Assembly: GCF_013348805.1 (NCBI RefSeq)
Contig: NZ_CP054690.1
Location: 3,100,001-3,164,000, forward strand
Length of the DNA stretch: 64,000 nucleotides
Direction: 5' to 3'
Source of the DNA: Rhodococcus sp. W8901
Lineage (GTDB): Bacteria > Actinomycetota > Actinomycetes > Mycobacteriales > Mycobacteriaceae
Part shown: positions 1 through 16,998 of the stretch, one piece after another
Position numbering within the stretch: the first letter of the stretch is position 1
How the letters are laid out: every line of letters starts with the position of its first letter
Notes under the pieces: generated by a model
Seen by the model: the letters and a program-made list of their open reading frames with translations, nothing else
Told to the model about the DNA's origin: nothing
Databases searched by the model: none
Position numbers and translations under genes: made by a program

Positions 1-3538
<3,538 letters not shown>

Positions 3539-3720
3539 GACTCTAGATTGGCCAGCCAAAGCCGGCAATCAGTCATAGACATCGAGTCAAATCACTAGCA
3601 AAATAAACTCAAACTAGCTGTTGCGCTGACCATCCCAGACGGAAGAATGGAACGATCAGCAAACCCGCACCCAAAAAGGATGCGAGGTACCAAAAAATTG
3701 GCACTGACATTCATCGACAC

Positions 3721-3748
3721 ACTGTTGAGTTCTCAAAGAACACACGCA
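3721..3748 (-). promoter_or_regulatory. rRNA leader boxA-like antitermination element
   Basis: On the minus strand this reads TGTTCTTTGAGAACTCAACA, about 190 bases before 16S. It contains an internal GTTCT/AGAAC inverted repeat and a close relative lies in the 16S-23S spacer near 1705-1727. Such pairs mark Nus-factor boxA/boxB antitermination signals and processing sites in actinobacterial rRNA leaders. The match is by pattern and is not tested. Confidence 0.6.
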
Positions 3749-3796
3749 CACCACCACTCGAAACCCTCAGGCTCCTCGTTTCGGGGCAACTGTTCC

Positions 3797-3825
3797 AGCC
3801 TAACCGAACCAAGTCTCGGACGCAA
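3797..3825 (-). promoter_or_regulatory. candidate rRNA operon promoter
   Basis: On the minus strand TTGCGT (3825-3820) and TAGGCT (3802-3797) are separated by 17 bases. This is an acceptable actinobacterial sigma-70-type pair about 250 bases before the mature 16S end. A second possible -10 (TAGGAT, near 3872-3867) lies further upstream inside a short inverted repeat. The 3541-4065 interval otherwise holds only leader sequence and no credible gene. Confidence 0.4.
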
Positions 3826-4065
3826 ATCCGCTACTTTGTCGGCCACCCGAACGCGCTCCACCATCCTACAGGATGTTTCACACTCGGATTTTCAGGCGCT
3901 CTCCGTACAACCTCGTTTTCCCTCGCCGAGCTGCGAAGCTCGGCGGCGGGTCGGTGTCCGTGTCGCTCTGACCTGGAATAAGTTACGGGGCTTTGCACCG
4001 GAACGCCAAATTGCCTGGTCACAGGGCTTGCCCGGCCACTCTGGATCGAAAAGCCGCAGGTAGAC

Positions 4066-4097
4066 CGAACGGGGCGGGGCGAACCCCGCCCCGTTCG
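4066..4097 (-). terminator. terminator after tyrS
   Basis: A perfect 14-bp G+C-rich stem (arms 4066-4079 and 4084-4097) with a CGAA tetraloop begins 33 bases past the tyrS stop. Only a short T run (CTTTT, about 10 bases further on) follows on the minus strand, so it is a strong hairpin with a weak U tract. It also insulates the rRNA promoter from tyrS read-through. Confidence 0.75.
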
Positions 4098-4129
4098 GGC
4101 ACAACTTGATCTTCGTGACGCCGGACACG

Positions 4130-5407
4130 TCAGCCGGCGAGCACCTTGATGCCACCGAAGTTCTTCCGTCCCCGTCGGATCACGAGCCACTTTCCGTGCA
4201 GCAGATCCGTCGCGCTCGGCGCCCAGTCGTCGGCCTCGACTCGCTGGTTGTTCACGTAGGCGCCGCCTTCCTTGACAGCTCGGCGCGCAGCGCCCTTGCT
4301 CTCGCACAGCCCGCTCGCTACCAGGAGATCGATGATCGTGTCCGGCTCACCTGCTCGAACCTCTGCGATCGACGCCTCCTTCAGCGCAGCCGCGAGCGTC
4401 GACTCGTCGAGGTCCGTCAGCTCGGCGCGGCCGAACAACGCCTTGCTCGCGAGCTCAACCGCGTCCGTATTTGCCTGTCCGTGGACGAGCGTCGTCATCT
4501 CGGCAGCGAGCCGGCGCTGCGCCTCACGAGCCTGCGGGCGCTCCGCCGTCGCGGTCTCGAGCTCCGCGAACTCCTCCTGCGTCAGGAACGTAAACCAGCG
4601 CAGGTAACGCATGACATCCGCGTCACCGGTGTTCACGAAGTACTGGTACCAGGCGTACGGGCTGGTCATCTCGGGATCGAGCCACAGGCTGCCGCCACCG
4701 GTCGACTTGCCGAACTTCTTGCCGTCCGCAGACGTCACGAGCGGGACCGTCATCGCGTGGACCGAGGCACCGTCGAGCTTCCGGTTGAGGTCGACCCCGG
4801 CGATGATGTTGCCCCACTGGTCGGAGCCGCCGACCTGCAACGCGCAACCGTAGTTGCGGCGCAGGTGCACGAAGTCGTTCGCCTGCAGCAACATGTAGCT
4901 GAACTCGGTGTAGGACATGCCGTCGGACTCGAGACGCCGCTTGACGGTGTCCCGCGCAAGCATGACGTTCACGGAGAAGTGCTTACCGATGTCGCGCAGG
5001 AAATCGATTGCCGTCAGCTTGGACGTCCAGTTGGCGTTGTTCTCGATGACCGCGCCGGTCGGTGAATCGTCGAAGTCGACGAAGCGCTCGAGCTGCGAGC
5101 GGATGCGATCGGCCCATTCGGCGACCGTGTCGGCCGAGTTCATAGTGCGCTCGCCGACATCGCGGGGGTCACCGATCATGCCGGTGGCGCCGCCGGCCAG
5201 GACGATCGGCCGGTGACCTGCGCGCTGGAAGCGCTTGAGGGCGAGCAGCGGGACCAGGTGGCCTGCGTGCAAGCTCGGCCCGGTCGGATCGAAACCGGCA
5301 TACAACGTGACTGGACCGGCCTCGGTCTCACGACGCAGCGCGTCCAGATCGGTCGACTGGGCGATGAGGCCCCGCCAGGTCAGTTCGTCAAGGATGTTCT
5401 CAGTCAC
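4130..5407 (-). CDS. tyrS: tyrosyl-tRNA synthetase
   Basis: This class I synthetase charges tRNA-Tyr in the cytoplasm. The 425-residue product carries the HIGH-type motif HAGH at residues 47-50, the tyrosine-site stretch [10 protein letters not shown] at 191-200, the KMSKS-type motif KFGKS at 231-235, and a C-terminal S4-like RNA-binding domain (about 355-420). The frame is open further upstream, but the GTG at 5407 gives the family length and the conserved start VTENILDEL. The upstream gene mpg ends at 5400, so the two overlap by 8 bases and are probably co-translated. In M. tuberculosis, as I recall, tyrS (Rv1689) also follows mpg. Confidence 0.97.
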   Translation of the reverse strand: MTENILDELTWRGLIAQSTDLDALRRETEAGPVTLYAGFDPTGPSLHAGHLVPLLALKRFQRAGHRPIVLAGGATGMIGDPRDVGERTMNSADTVAEWADRIRSQLERFVDFDDSPTGAVIENNANWTSKLTAIDFLRDIGKHFSVNVMLARDTVKRRLESDGMSYTEFSYMLLQANDFVHLRRNYGCALQVGGSDQWGNIIAGVDLNRKLDGASVHAMTVPLVTSADGKKFGKSTGGGSLWLDPEMTSPYAWYQYFVNTGDADVMRYLRWFTFLTQEEFAELETATAERPQAREAQRRLAAEMTTLVHGQANTDAVELASKALFGRAELTDLDESTLAAALKEASIAEVRAGEPDTIIDLLVASGLCESKGAARRAVKEGGAYVNNQRVEADDWAPSATDLLHGKWLVIRRGRKNFGGIKVLAG

Positions 5408-6044
5408 GCACCCGATCATCCCATCGCTCGGTGACCGCAGGTGCGCGCGGGCTGCGGCGGTACGCGGAAACGGCGGCCGAGCCCGGGATCCACAGCCGCC
5501 ACGGCCGGTCTGCGGCAACGGCGATCCCGACCCGTGGGCCGCTCCGGTAGGGCGTCGGCTCCCCCAGTCCCAGGCGCGTGTCCGGGTGGGTCCCGAACAG
5601 GTCGACCCCGTTGTCGTCGAGGGTCAGGCCGAGTGCCGAACCGAGGTTGCCCGGTCCGCGGGCGGCGTCGGGGTGACGACTGATCCCCGGACGGCGTGAG
5701 GCGACCAGCTCGTGGCCGTCGATGATCTCGGCAGCGCGCAACAGCACGCCACCGGCGACGCCGTCCGGTCCGTACGAGACGTTCGCGCAGTAGTGCATTC
5801 CGTAGCTGCGGTAGACGTACAGATGGCCCGCCTCACCGAACATCACCGCGTTCCGCGGTGTCCGTCCCCGGAAGGAGTGCGACGCCGGATCCGGCCATGG
5901 GCCCTGTAAGTCGCCTCCATACGCCTCCACCTCGACTATCCGCGCCCGCACCGCGCCCACGGTCAGCGTCGCGCCGAGAAGGGCCCGGGCCGCCTCGATC
6001 GGGTGGTCGGCGTCGCGGAGGACGTCACGTCCAGGAGTGGTCAC
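5400..6044 (-). CDS. mpg: DNA-3-methyladenine glycosylase (AAG/MPG family)
   Basis: This is a 214-residue member of the alkyladenine-DNA glycosylase family. It removes 3-methyladenine and related damaged bases to start base excision repair. Family marks are [10 protein letters not shown] near residue 30, where the second glutamate matches the catalytic Glu of human AAG, then [11 protein letters not shown], the stretch [13 protein letters not shown], and RGPGNL. The GTG at 6044 is chosen because it matches bacterial family length (about 200 residues); the open frame extends further upstream without conservation. It overlaps tyrS by 8 bases and is divergent from the ABC exporter at 6160. Confidence 0.9.
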   Translation of the reverse strand: MTTPGRDVLRDADHPIEAARALLGATLTVGAVRARIVEVEAYGGDLQGPWPDPASHSFRGRTPRNAVMFGEAGHLYVYRSYGMHYCANVSYGPDGVAGGVLLRAAEIIDGHELVASRRPGISRHPDAARGPGNLGSALGLTLDDNGVDLFGTHPDTRLGLGEPTPYRSGPRVGIAVAADRPWRLWIPGSAAVSAYRRSPRAPAVTERWDDRVRD

Positions 6045-6087
6045 GGTGACGATTGTGCACCGACGTCGCGCGGTGGCGTCCGGAGCG

Positions 6088-6117
6088 TTGACGGGCGTCC
6101 CCGCGCGGGCAAATAAT
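6088..6117 (+). promoter_or_regulatory. candidate promoter of the ABC exporter operon
   Basis: TTGACG at 6088-6093 and AATAAT at 6112-6117 are 18 bases apart. This is one of the best -35/-10 pairs seen in the window. Transcription would start near 6124, just before the palindrome at 6133-6148 and the exporter ATG at 6160. Confidence 0.5.
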
Positions 6118-6132
6118 TCACCGAATGGTGAG

Positions 6133-6148
6133 TTCATCGCTCGATGAA
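6133..6148. promoter_or_regulatory. candidate TetR operator before the exporter
   Basis: A perfect inverted repeat, TTCATCG-ct-CGATGAA, lies 12 bases before the exporter start and just after the likely transcription start. A second, weaker repeat (TCACC at 6118-6122, GGTGA at 6127-6131) lies next to it. The last gene of the operon codes for a TetR-family repressor, so autoregulation through this site is a natural inference. Confidence 0.5.
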
Positions 6149-6159
6149 TCGAGGTCGAC

Positions 6160-6906
6160 ATGACCGGAACCTCCGCTTCGTCCTCCGCGGCGATAGAGAT
6201 CCACGAGCTCAATGTCCGACGCGGTGGCGCCCCCGCACTGAGGGACGTGACCCTGGCGATTCCCCGCGGAACGGTCACGGGGCTGCTCGGTCCGTCGGGG
6301 TGCGGCAAGACCACTCTGATGCGGTGCATCGTCGGCACCCAGATCGTGGAGTCCGGCACGGTCACCGTGCTGGGCCGCCCGGCGGGCGCGGCGGCTCTGC
6401 GGCGTCGGATCGGCTACGTGACCCAGGCGCCGAGCGTCTACCTGGATCTGACGATCAGGGACAACGTGCGGTACTTCGCCTCGTTGTACGGCCGCGGCAA
6501 CGACGCGGTCGCCGACACCATCGAGGCCGTCGGCCTCACGACCCACACCCACCACCAAGCGGGCGACCTGTCGGGCGGGCAGCTCGGCCGAGTGTCACTG
6601 GCGTGCGCACTGGTCGCCCAGCCGGAGCTGCTGGTGCTGGACGAGCCCACCGTCGGGCTCGACCCCGTCCTGCGCGCCGAGCTGTGGGAACACTTCGCCT
6701 CGCTTGCCGCTGCGGGCACGACACTGCTCGTGTCGAGCCACGTCATGGACGAGGCCGACCACTGCGAGAACCTCCTGCTGCTGCGGGACGGCCGGCTGCT
6801 CGCGCACGTGCCACCCGACGAACTCCGGCGCCGTACCGGCAAGGCAAACCTCGAGGAGGCGTTCCTCTCGCTAATCCGGGAACACCAGGTCGGAGTCCAG
6901 CCATGA
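6160..6906 (+). CDS. ABC-2 type exporter, ATP-binding protein
   Basis: This 248-residue ABC ATPase has Walker A GPSGCGKT at 44-51, Q-loop Gln at 89, signature LSGGQ at 137-141, Walker B LLVLDEP at 157-163 and H-loop His at 194. The DrrA-like layout with GLDP after Walker B is typical of ATPases that drive ABC-2 exporters of drugs or lipids. The ATG at 6160 follows a GAGG site. Its TGA overlaps the permease ATG (ATGA), so the two should form one complex. The substrate cannot be told from sequence. The M. tuberculosis counterpart would be Rv1687c, also next to mpg. Confidence 0.92.
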   Translation: MTGTSASSSAAIEIHELNVRRGGAPALRDVTLAIPRGTVTGLLGPSGCGKTTLMRCIVGTQIVESGTVTVLGRPAGAAALRRRIGYVTQAPSVYLDLTIRDNVRYFASLYGRGNDAVADTIEAVGLTTHTHHQAGDLSGGQLGRVSLACALVAQPELLVLDEPTVGLDPVLRAELWEHFASLAAAGTTLLVSSHVMDEADHCENLLLLRDGRLLAHVPPDELRRRTGKANLEEAFLSLIREHQVGVQP

Positions 6907-7664
6907 TCATCACGCCCCGTATCTACACCGCGAGTACGACGCGCATCCTGCGTCAGCTCCGCGTGGACCACCGGACCGTCGCGATGATCCTGGTGGTGCC
7001 GTCGTTGCTGATGGTGCTCCTGTACTTCCTCTATCAGAACGTCCCGACCCCGCCCGGCCAGACTCCGCTGTTCGACCGGATCGCGATCACGATGCTCGGC
7101 ATCATCCCGTTCATCGTGATGTTCCTGGTGACGTCGATCGCGATGCAGCGCGAACGCAGTTCCGGCACCCTCGAACGCCTGCTGACCACGCCCCTGTCGA
7201 AGCTCGACCTGCTCGCCGGCTACGGCACCGCCTTCTCGATCGCCGCGGCGGCGCAGGCCGGCCTCGCCTGTGCGGTCGCCTTCGGATTTCTGAACCTGAC
7301 CACCGAAGGCAGCGTGATCTGGGTCCTGCTCATCGCGGTGGTCAACGCCGTACTCGGGGTCGCGCTGGGCCTGCTGTGCAGCGCGTTCGCCCGCACCGAG
7401 TTCCAGGCCGTGCAGTTCATGCCGGTCATCGTGATCCCGCAACTCCTGCTGTGCGGGCTGCTGGTTCCGCGGGGTCAGCTGCCGCAGTGGCTGGAGTGGA
7501 TCAGCAACGTGCTGCCGCTGAGCTACGCGGTGGAGGCCCTGCAGCAGGTGGCCACCAATCCCGGCACGACCACGTTGATGTGGCGTGACCTCGGGATCGT
7601 CGTGGCGTTCGTGGTGGTCGCGCTGAGTCTCGGGGCCGCGACACTGCGTCGGCGGACACCGTGA
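6903..7664 (+). CDS. ABC-2 type exporter, membrane permease
   Basis: The 253-residue product shows about six hydrophobic segments. These include one near residues 20-45, a strongly hydrophobic pair near 65-85, a central trio near 100-165 and a last segment near 225-245. The cytoplasmic stretch MQRERSSGTLERLLTTPLS is the hallmark of ABC-2 permeases. It starts by ATGA overlap with the ATPase and ends by GTGA overlap with the TetR gene. It should form the membrane channel of the exporter; the cargo is unknown. Confidence 0.9.
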   Translation: MIITPRIYTASTTRILRQLRVDHRTVAMILVVPSLLMVLLYFLYQNVPTPPGQTPLFDRIAITMLGIIPFIVMFLVTSIAMQRERSSGTLERLLTTPLSKLDLLAGYGTAFSIAAAAQAGLACAVAFGFLNLTTEGSVIWVLLIAVVNAVLGVALGLLCSAFARTEFQAVQFMPVIVIPQLLLCGLLVPRGQLPQWLEWISNVLPLSYAVEALQQVATNPGTTTLMWRDLGIVVAFVVVALSLGAATLRRRTP

Positions 7665-8275
7665 TGGCGGAGCCGTCCTCGCCGACCCGTTCCGGGAGGC
7701 GTCCCGGGCGCTCGGGGACCCGCGACCGGATCCTGCAGGTCGCTCGAAACCAGTTCGCGAGCAAAGGGTTCGACCACACGACCATTCGCTCGATCGCGTC
7801 GGAGTCCGGCGTCGACTCGGCACTCGTCCACCACTACTTCGGCACAAAGCAGCGCCTGCTGGTCGACGCGATCGAGCTACCCATCGACCCCGCGACGATC
7901 CTCGGCGCGCTCGAGGCGGCCCCGGTGGACGCACTTGGCGAGACGCTCGCGCGGACAGTGATCGGAGTCTGGGACTCCACGCACCAGCCCGCGGTGGTCG
8001 CCGCGGTGCGGTCCGCGCTGACGGGCGGCGACGAGAACCTCGTCCGCAGCTTCCTCCTCGAGGTCGCGCTGAAGGGCATCGCCGCGAGAGTGGACTCCCC
8101 GACCGGAACCGGGGACCTGCGCGTCGCACTCGTCGCCTCGCAGATGACGGGCCTGTTCGTCACCCGCCACCTGTTGAGGATCGAAGCCCTGCGGACCTTG
8201 TCCACGGAGCAGACCGTCCAGCTGATCGCGCCCACACTGCAGCGCTATTTCACCGGACTGCTGGAACCGGTCTAG
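7661..8275 (+). CDS. TetR-family transcriptional regulator
   Basis: The 204-residue protein has an N-terminal TetR DNA-binding domain at about residues 20-66, with the recognition region running through IRSIASESGVDSALVHHYFG. A helical ligand-binding domain fills the rest. The GTG at 7661 overlaps the permease stop, and an ATG follows directly at 7664; either could be used. Lying at the end of the exporter operon, it probably represses that operon through the palindrome at 6133-6148 and is released by a substrate of the pump. Its 3' end overlaps the convergent Trm112-like gene by 4 bases. Confidence 0.9.
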   Translation: MMAEPSSPTRSGRRPGRSGTRDRILQVARNQFASKGFDHTTIRSIASESGVDSALVHHYFGTKQRLLVDAIELPIDPATILGALEAAPVDALGETLARTVIGVWDSTHQPAVVAAVRSALTGGDENLVRSFLLEVALKGIAARVDSPTGTGDLRVALVASQMTGLFVTRHLLRIEALRTLSTEQTVQLIAPTLQRYFTGLLEPV

Positions 8276-8490
8276 TCGGTGTCGGAGGCGACGCCGCGGG
8301 CGACGAAATCGTCGTGCTCGGCGTCGGTGACATCACGTGCCTCGTCGACCAGCAGCACGGGGATACCGTTCTCGATCGGGTAGGCCCGGTGCAGGCGCGG
8401 GTTGTAGAGCAACTCGTCACCGACCAACAGCAACGGCCCCTTGTCCTGCGGGCACGCCAGAATGCTGAGCAGGGTGGGATCAATAACCAC
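8272..8490 (-). CDS. Trm112-like protein (UPF0434 family)
   Basis: This 72-residue protein starts MVIDPTLLSILACPQDKGPL and matches the small Trm112/YcaR fold, here with one cysteine (ILACP) where zinc-binding relatives have four. Eukaryotic Trm112 activates methyltransferases; bacterial members are often encoded singly and their role is unclear. It lies 63 bases upstream of the large hydrolase/synthetase fusion on the same strand. The same pairing exists in M. tuberculosis, as I recall (Rv1684-Rv1683). Confidence 0.85.
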   Translation of the reverse strand: MVIDPTLLSILACPQDKGPLLLVGDELLYNPRLHRAYPIENGIPVLLVDEARDVTDAEHDDFVARGVASDTD

Positions 8491-8553
8491 TTCAGTCCTC
8501 TCGGGCCGTCCGGGATCTCGGCCGGTCCAGGCTACAAGTCTCCGCGGGAGTGC

Positions 8554-11538
8554 TCACGCGGGCACCCCACCCGGCTTCGCCGACGGGTCCCCGAACCTCG
8601 CCGCCGTCGCCTTGGTGAGGCGCTTGTACCGGCCGGTGTCCACGTCGAGGTACCACGCGCGCACGCTCGGCTTCGGGAGGCCCGCTGCCTGCAACTCGGA
8701 CGCCCGAGGGCGGTACGAGGCGCCGAGCGGGATGCGGTCGACGACGTGCACGATGTCGGGGCACTGCTCGATCGGCAACTGCCCGAGTGCGGCACCGATC
8801 TCCGCCGCGCTGGGGACGCGTCCCTCGTGGACGGTGATCGCCGCGACCGCCACGTGGGACTCCCCCGCGGGCACCGGATACGCGACCGCCAACTCGACCT
8901 GCGGCATCTCCCCGAGGGCATCGACGATCGGCTGCGTGAAGACCGGTCCGCGCGCGGCGGCGACCACGGTGCGCTTGTGGTCGACCAGCCAGTAGTCTCC
9001 GTCCGCGTCCCGCCGGAAGAGGTTCTCGGTGGGCACCCAGGCGTCGCCGGCAGCGAAGACGCCCCGCATCACGCCGGGAACCGCCTCCGCGCGTGCGCCC
9101 GGCCGACCGAGAAGCAGGCCTACTTCGTCGTCCTCGCACTCACGGACGAATCCCTGCGCGTCCTCGAGCAGACGCCCCTCGATCGGGTCGTACGCGCCCA
9201 GTCGAACCTCGGCGCTGCCGGGGAGCGGGCGCCCCTTGGAACCGACCTTCGCGCCGGAGACATTGACCAGCACCACGTCACCCTCGGTGGACGCATAGAA
9301 CTCGAGCACCTGCGCCGGGGCGAACCGCTCGGTGGTTCGGCGCCACAACCCGGGCGGCATGCCCGAGCCGATGAACAGGCGCACGGGATGCCCGTGCTCG
9401 AGCGGCAGCAGCTTGGCATCGAGAATCTCACGCAGCATCGTCCACGTGTAGCTGACGACCGTGACCCCGTACCGGTGGATCTCCTCCGCGAAGCGCTCCG
9501 GATCCAGCCCGCGCGACAGCGCGATCCGCGAACCGCCCGCGACCGCGCCGCCGAGGGTGGCCATCAGCCCCGACGAATGATGCAGCGGCGCAAGGCAGTA
9601 CACCGTGTCGCCGCGACTGAGCGAGGCCGCGGACGCCGTACCGAACGCCGAGAGCGCCCAGCGGTAGTTCGTGATGAACTTGGCCTCGAGGCTGCCGCGC
9701 GACCCACTGAAGATCACGAACGCCAGTTCCCGTGCAAGCCCGGGATCCGGGCGATACCAGCCGGGCAGTGTCACCGCATCCGGGTCGACCTGCTCCAGGT
9801 CCACCACGTCCGGCCCCAGCTCGACGTCGAGCCCGCGGAATTCGCCGCCGCCGAGCACGAGGACCTTCTTGCCGGTCGCCACCGCGTCTTCGAGGTGGTC
9901 CGGGTCGACGAGGATGCGATCGACCCCACCCAGTCGCACCGCTTCGTCGAGATCCCCGCCCGGCGGCAACAGCGCTGCGACGGCACCGAGCCGCGACAGC
10001 GCCGCGATCGCGACCAGCGCGCTGGGGCGGGTCTCCATCAGGACACCGACATGGTTGGCCGGCCGGATACCGGCATGGATGAGACCACGGACCACGTTGT
10101 CGATGCGCGTGTTGACGGCGGCGTTGGTGTGCACTCGATCGTCGAACAGGAAGAACTCCCCGTTCGCCGCCTTGCGTCCCTGCTCGGCGAGCAACAGCCC
10201 CAGTGAGATCCGCGAGTGCGGCTGCAGCTGACCGAGCCGAGCAAGTCTCGGCAACGCACGAGCAGCCTCGACGGAGAGCTCGCGAGTACCACGCACGGTG
10301 TCGGTGGCGAGATCCGCGATTCCCTTGCCGACGCCCACACCGACCTCGGCGATCGACGCGACGGTATGGGCCAGCCGGTTGGCGATGCTCACACCGCTGT
10401 CGGTGCCGGACGGCTCGTCGTGGATCATCGCGTCGACGGTGTCCGGGCGCGGCCCGGTGCCCTCACGCCATCGAACCCACTGTCCGGTGGTCGGCCACGT
10501 CCGGGCTGCCGCGGCGGAGCCGACGACGAGGCCGAAGTGCCCTGCGCGCAACGTCGATTCGAACGCCTCGGCCCGGGGCGCTGCCCGCTTGATCCCGCGC
10601 ACGGCGAGCGGTTGGCCGATGTCGTCGACCTCACCGACGAACGCAAGAACCGGACACGTGATCTCGGCGAGGCTCACCGGGGTGTCCTTGATGACGAACC
10701 CACCGGTCATCATCCGGTTGTGGACGATGAACTGCTTGAGCAGTTCGGCGACCGCGGGGCCGGACCACGCCACCCAGCCGTCCTGCGCCAGGAAGCGGCG
10801 CTGCTGCTCGCGCGGCAGCAGCGCTTCGCGGTCGTGCAACTGCCGCAGGAAGTCGAGTCGGGATTTCGCGGTCTTCACCGGATCGAGCAACTGGAAGCCG
10901 GTGCGCGCCATCCACCCGGCGATCGACAAACGATTGAACACGTGGTCGGCGAGCACGTCGGCGGCCTTGGTCGCGATGCCCTCGGGGATGTTGAACGGCA
11001 GCGCGGCCAGCGTGTCGACGGGCGCACCGAAAGTGATCAGGCTGGCGATGTTCCGGCACCGCCGGAAGGCCGCGGCCTGGTAGCAGAACATGCCACCCTG
11101 CGAATAGCCCGACAGGTGGACGTCACGACCGGTGTGCTCGTGGACCAGGTCGATGATCTCGCTGATCGCGACAATGTGATCCGCCAGTGTGCGGTCCCAG
11201 CCGCCCTCCTCGGTGTCCGGGGAGCCGAAGTCGACGACCCACGGATCGATGCCCATCTCGTGCAGGATCCCGACGGCGCCCTGGTCGCGGGTGACGTCGT
11301 ACACGTCCGCCGACATCATCATCGGCGGCACGAGCACGATCGGCGGCCCGGCCTGATCCGGAGCGGTGTCCGGGAAGTATCGGCGCAGTCGATACATCGG
11401 GGCGCGCTCGACGATCTGGAACGGCGACGGTGTGGCACCGGTTTCCAGACCGCCGAGGCGAACCACCTCGAGGCCGTTCTGTGCCGTGGCGACGGCTCGC
11501 CGAAGCGAACCCACCACGTAGTCGGAGCTCAGACTCAC
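8554..11538 (-). CDS. bifunctional alpha/beta hydrolase - acyl-CoA synthetase-like protein (Rv1683-like)
   Basis: The product has about 994 residues. Residues 1 to about 370 form a PHA-synthase-like alpha/beta hydrolase with nucleophile elbow GYSQGG (Ser near 146), an acid in FVGEVDDIGQ and a His in AGHFGL. From about 430 to the end lies an AMP-binding acyl-CoA synthetase-like domain with EFYASTEGD (motif A5). Its P-loop (FSGSRGSLEAKF) and C-terminal lysine motif (GRYKRLTKA) differ from the standard TSGTTGxPK and SGK forms, so ligase activity may be altered. M. tuberculosis Rv1683 has the same fusion and has been linked to triacylglycerol handling. The GTG at 11538 has GGGGGA at good spacing; the GTG at 11544 would sit on that site. 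Confidence 0.88.
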   Translation of the reverse strand: MSLSSDYVVGSLRRAVATAQNGLEVVRLGGLETGATPSPFQIVERAPMYRLRRYFPDTAPDQAGPPIVLVPPMMMSADVYDVTRDQGAVGILHEMGIDPWVVDFGSPDTEEGGWDRTLADHIVAISEIIDLVHEHTGRDVHLSGYSQGGMFCYQAAAFRRCRNIASLITFGAPVDTLAALPFNIPEGIATKAADVLADHVFNRLSIAGWMARTGFQLLDPVKTAKSRLDFLRQLHDREALLPREQQRRFLAQDGWVAWSGPAVAELLKQFIVHNRMMTGGFVIKDTPVSLAEITCPVLAFVGEVDDIGQPLAVRGIKRAAPRAEAFESTLRAGHFGLVVGSAAAARTWPTTGQWVRWREGTGPRPDTVDAMIHDEPSGTDSGVSIANRLAHTVASIAEVGVGVGKGIADLATDTVRGTRELSVEAARALPRLARLGQLQPHSRISLGLLLAEQGRKAANGEFFLFDDRVHTNAAVNTRIDNVVRGLIHAGIRPANHVGVLMETRPSALVAIAALSRLGAVAALLPPGGDLDEAVRLGGVDRILVDPDHLEDAVATGKKVLVLGGGEFRGLDVELGPDVVDLEQVDPDAVTLPGWYRPDPGLARELAFVIFSGSRGSLEAKFITNYRWALSAFGTASAASLSRGDTVYCLAPLHHSSGLMATLGGAVAGGSRIALSRGLDPERFAEEIHRYGVTVVSYTWTMLREILDAKLLPLEHGHPVRLFIGSGMPPGLWRRTTERFAPAQVLEFYASTEGDVVLVNVSGAKVGSKGRPLPGSAEVRLGAYDPIEGRLLEDAQGFVRECEDDEVGLLLGRPGARAEAVPGVMRGVFAAGDAWVPTENLFRRDADGDYWLVDHKRTVVAAARGPVFTQPIVDALGEMPQVELAVAYPVPAGESHVAVAAITVHEGRVPSAAEIGAALGQLPIEQCPDIVHVVDRIPLGASYRPRASELQAAGLPKPSVRAWYLDVDTGRYKRLTKATAARFGDPSAKPGGVPA

Positions 11539-11648
11539 CAGCACTCCCCCAGCAACCCATCGTGACTTGCATCACATCATGTTCGATGAGCTTCCACATT
11601 ACTGCGTATGTGGGACTGGGGTTACACCGAGTCGATCTCTCATCTCGA

Positions 11649-14272
<2,624 letters not shown>

Positions 14273-14320
14273 GGTGTGTGTGCTCCTTAGAAATCGAATT
14301 GTTCATGCAGAGTCTAGTGG

Positions 14321-15780
<1,460 letters not shown>

Positions 15781-16998
15781 CTACTTGCCTCCTGCCGGTT
15801 CCGCCGCAGCCGCATCGAGAATTCCCGGCAGCGCCGCGACGAATCCTTCCGCTTGCTCCTCGGTGAGGATCAACGGGGGTGCCAACCGGAGCACGCCCGG
15901 CTGCGCCGCGTTCACGAGGTACCCGGCGTCGCGGGCCGCGGTCTCGACCGCGGGGGCCACGTCGTCGGTGAGAACGACGCCCAGCAGCAGCCCGGATCCG
16001 CGCACGTGATCGACGAGCGGGTGCCCGAGTCCCTCGATGCCGGTGGAGAGCACCTTGCCGATGTTGTCGGCATGCGACAGCAGGTCTTCGGACGCGATCG
16101 TCCGCAACACGGCGAGCGCGGCCGACGCGCACACCGGGTTGCCGCCGAACGTGGTGCCGTGCTTGCCCGGACCGAAGAGCTCGGCCGCCGCGCCGGTCGC
16201 GATGCACGCACCGATCGGCATGCCACCGCCGAGACCCTTGGCGAGCGTCATGACATCGGGCACGATGCCCGCGGCCTGGTGCGCGTAGAACCAGCCGGTC
16301 CGGCCGATGCCGGTCTGCACCTCGTCGAGGATCAGCAGTGCGCCGCGCTCGGCGGTGATCTTCCGGGCACCCGCGAGGTAGCCCTCCGGCGGGACCACGA
16401 CGCCGCCCTCACCCATGATCGGCTCGAGGAACACCGCCGCGGTGTCCTCGTCGACCGCCCGGTCGAGCGCCTCGAGGTCGCCGTAGGGCACGTGCTCGAC
16501 GCCGGGGGGCATCGGCTCGAACGGCGCCCGCTTGTCGGGCTGGCCGGTGAGCGCGAGGGCACCCATCGTCCGGCCGTGGAACGCCTTCTCGGCGGCGATG
16601 ATCTTGCGACGTCCGGTCGCCCGGGCCAGCTTGAAGGCGGCCTCGTTGGCCTCGGTTCCCGAGTTGCACAGGAACACCCGCCCAGTCACGGTGCCGGCGG
16701 TATCGCCCGCACCCAGGTGCTCGAGCAGGTGCTCGGCCAGCGCGACGGCCGGCTCGGTGGCGTACAGGTTCGACACGTGTCCGAGCGTGGACAGCTGGGT
16801 CGTGACGGCCTCGACGATCGCCGGATGCGCGTGGCCGAGGATGTTGACGGCGATGCCGGCGAGCAGATCCAGGTACTGCTTCCCGTCGGCGTCGGTCACG
16901 ACCGCGCCCTCACCGCGGACCAGCGCCACCCGCGGCACGCCGTAGGTGTTCATCAGCGCGCCGGACCAGCGCTGCTGCAGATCCGTTGTGGCAGTCAT
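15781..16998 (-). CDS. argD: acetylornithine aminotransferase
   Basis: This PLP-dependent class III aminotransferase makes N-acetylornithine from the semialdehyde and glutamate. The 405-residue protein shows [15 protein letters not shown] and then the PLP lysine in [14 protein letters not shown], as well as [15 protein letters not shown] near the N-terminal third. The ATG at 16998 has AAGGACGG upstream and overlaps the argB TGA (ATGA). The open frame upstream of it overlaps argB and is not coding. Confidence 0.97.
   Translation of the reverse strand: MTATTDLQQRWSGALMNTYGVPRVALVRGEGAVVTDADGKQYLDLLAGIAVNILGHAHPAIVEAVTTQLSTLGHVSNLYATEPAVALAEHLLEHLGAGDTAGTVTGRVFLCNSGTEANEAAFKLARATGRRKIIAAEKAFHGRTMGALALTGQPDKRAPFEPMPPGVEHVPYGDLEALDRAVDEDTAAVFLEPIMGEGGVVVPPEGYLAGARKITAERGALLILDEVQTGIGRTGWFYAHQAAGIVPDVMTLAKGLGGGMPIGACIATGAAAELFGPGKHGTTFGGNPVCASAALAVLRTIASEDLLSHADNIGKVLSTGIEGLGHPLVDHVRGSGLLLGVVLTDDVAPAVETAARDAGYLVNAAQPGVLRLAPPLILTEEQAEGFVAALPGILDAAAAEPAGGK

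Noticed and set aside
8314-10206. A 630-codon plus-strand frame
   Set aside because: Antisense to the hydrolase/synthetase fusion; Arg- and His-rich with no domain.
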